From the NCBI GenBank assembly GCA_030524785.1, contig JAUNFZ010000030.1:1-32711 (forward strand): a DNA stretch of 32,711 nt, written 5' to 3'. This document shows positions 31,421 to 32,711 of the stretch, one piece after another. The notes beneath the pieces were generated by a model that searched no databases, was not told the origin of the DNA, and saw nothing but the letters and a program-made list of their open reading frames with translations. Each line of letters begins with the position of its first letter. Within the stretch, counting starts at the first letter, position 1. The position numbers were made by a program, and so were the translations under genes. The stretch comes from Eubacteriales bacterium (GTDB lineage Bacteria; Bacillota; Clostridia; Lachnospirales; Lachnospiraceae).

Positions 31421-32706
31421 GAATACAGTACAAGCATCAAAAATTTCAAGCCGATGCGGCAAAGGCTGTTGTAGATGTCTTTGCCGGACAGCCGTATTTG
31501 ACGCCATCTTATATGATGGATCGAGGGTCAGGATACATTCAGCAGAGCTTTACAGATGATGTTAATTTTACCGGATGGAGTAATCAGAAAATCGTTCCGG
31601 AACTGAATGATCAGCTAATTCTGGAGCATTTACAGAAAATCCAGCGGGCAAATCAAATTGCACCATCCAATAAACTGGAAGGAAGAAGCAACGGATATAA
31701 TCTCACAATCGAGATGGAGACTGGTGTCGGCAAGACTTACACCTATATTAAGACAATGTATGAGCTGAACCGCGCTTACGGATGGAGTAAGTTTATTATC
31801 GTTGTTCCGAGCATTGCTATTCGCGAGGGTGTTTATAAGTCATTTGAGATGACGCAGGAGCATTTTGCAGAGGAATATGGAAAAAAGATCCGCTTTTTTA
31901 TCTATAATTCGGCTCAGCTTACAGAGATTGATCGTTTTGCCTCAGACAGTTCAATCAATGTAATGATCATTAATGCTCAGGCGTTTAATGCAAGAGGTAA
32001 GGATGCCAGAAGAATTTATATGAAACTGGATGAGTTCAGATCCAGAAGACCGATCGATATTATTGCGAAGACAAATCCGATCCTGATCATTGATGAACCG
32101 CAGTCTGTAGAGGGAAAGCAGACCAAAGAAAACCTAAAGCAGTTTCATCCGATGCTTACTTTGCGTTATTCTGCCACTCACAAGAGTGACAGCATTTATA
32201 ACATGGTTTATCGCTTGGATGCTATGGAAGCATATAACAAGCGTCTGGTAAAGAAAATAGCCGTTAAGGGAATTACGGAGACTGGAAGCACAGCGACGGA
32301 CAGCTATCTTTATCTGGAAGGAATCAATCTGTCGAAGGGCGACCCGACGGCTACTCTTCAGTTTGAGATGAAGATGGCAGGCGGCGCACTAAAGAGGAAA
32401 AGTAGAATCGTAAAAGAAGGGGATAATCTTTATGATTATTCTAACGGTCTAGAAGAATACAAAAACGGTTTCGTTGTAAGTCATATTGACGGACGTGATG
32501 ATTCCGTTGAGTTTATCAATGGCATCAAGATTTATGCCGGCGATGTGATGGGAGCCGTTGATGAAGATCAGCTTCGCAGAATACAGATCAGAGAAACGAT
32601 CCTGTCGCATCTGCAGAGAGAACGCCAACTCTTTTATAAGGGAATCAAGGTACTTTCCCTGTTCTACTACAATATATTTATGGTTAATATCCCTTACAGC
32701 CAGTAA
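31417..32706 (+). pseudogene. type III restriction enzyme Res, truncated by inserted sequence
   Basis: The first 416 residues match a type III Res subunit: IQYKHQKFQADAAKAVVDVF, Walker A EMETGVGKTYTYIKT near 99, DEPQ (IIDEPQSVEGKQT) near 225 and LRYSATHK near 243, then the start of the domain that ends GIKVLSLF. The family continues with Phe-Ile-Asp-Glu-Val, but from about 32665 the frame encodes YYNIFMVNIPYSQ and stops. A full Res has about 950-1000 residues, so helicase motifs IV-VI and the endonuclease domain are lost here. ATGA overlap with the DUF1016 gene. Unless the rest resumes beyond the window after an inserted element, this Res is dead. Confidence 0.85.
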
Positions 32707-32711
32707 GGAAT
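32665..32711. other. unrelated sequence inserted in res at the window edge
   Basis: From about 32665 the DNA is AT-rich (CTACTACAATATATTT and onward) and no longer encodes Res. It is probably the first bases of a second mobile element or of a rearrangement joint; 47 bp are too few to identify it. Confidence 0.5.

Noticed and set aside
22837-32706. DISARM or BREX system
   Set aside because: A helicase, a methyltransferase and a PLD-like domain are present, but no drmA/drmB (DUF1998) and no pglZ, brxC or brxL; Mod and Res are plainly type III.

Overview
The window looks like a chromosomal stretch of an anaerobic, spore-forming Clostridia species, most likely Lachnospiraceae. The evidence is a cotJ spore-coat operon, a SEDS (FtsW/RodA/SpoVE) protein, a flavodiiron protein fused to flavin reductase and rubredoxin, a TSCPD protein, YerC, PcrA and a Lachnospiraceae-style RlmD. 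Ribosome-binding sites are strong AGGAGG types. No tRNA, rRNA or CRISPR array was seen.

Left edge (1-855): the end of a prophage or other integrated element (YopX-like protein, small membrane protein) runs into the 5' end of cotJC. cotJC is cut after codon 32, directly behind intact cotJB and cotJA, in the manner of an element that interrupts a sporulation gene. Positions 1479-5554 hold a SEDS gene, a trpS with a single in-frame ochre stop at codon 31, a TetR regulator that shares trpS's transcription unit, and a divergent NMT1-like substrate-binding lipoprotein or secreted protein.

Positions 5555-8622 form an accessory stretch. It has a YgiT zinc-finger antitoxin behind a decayed toxin, a frameshifted secreted protein, and a DUF3990/XRE toxin-antitoxin-like pair. 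That pair has a near-consensus promoter covered by two identical TATCAT-N4-ATGATA operators. A candidate ~50-nt small RNA with a C-rich loop follows. Positions 8623-19689 are mostly core genes: flavodiiron protein, TSCPD protein, a PHP / PaaK-like ligase / ketopantoate-reductase-like / YerC operon, a DUF1836 regulator, pcrA and rlmD.

Positions 19690-32711 are a defence region. A decayed tail domain behind rlmD and a dead ~1.65-kb insertion sequence are followed by a DUF2971 gene. Then comes a compact operon: pseudo-PLD/SNF2 helicase, DUF4391 protein, AAA-ATPase/TOPRIM protein (broken by two 1-nt indels in short homopolymers), type III Mod methyltransferase, DUF1016 PD-(D/E)XK nuclease and type III Res. 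Res is cut at about codon 416 by unrelated sequence at the window edge. Stop/start overlaps (TAATG, ATGA) tie the operon together. The AT-rich AAA-TOPRIM gene looks like a second defence gene embedded in a type III restriction operon and is the most interesting system here. As sequenced, both the embedded ATPase and Res are broken, so the Mod methyltransferase may act largely as an orphan unless the frameshifts are sequencing errors or phase-variable.
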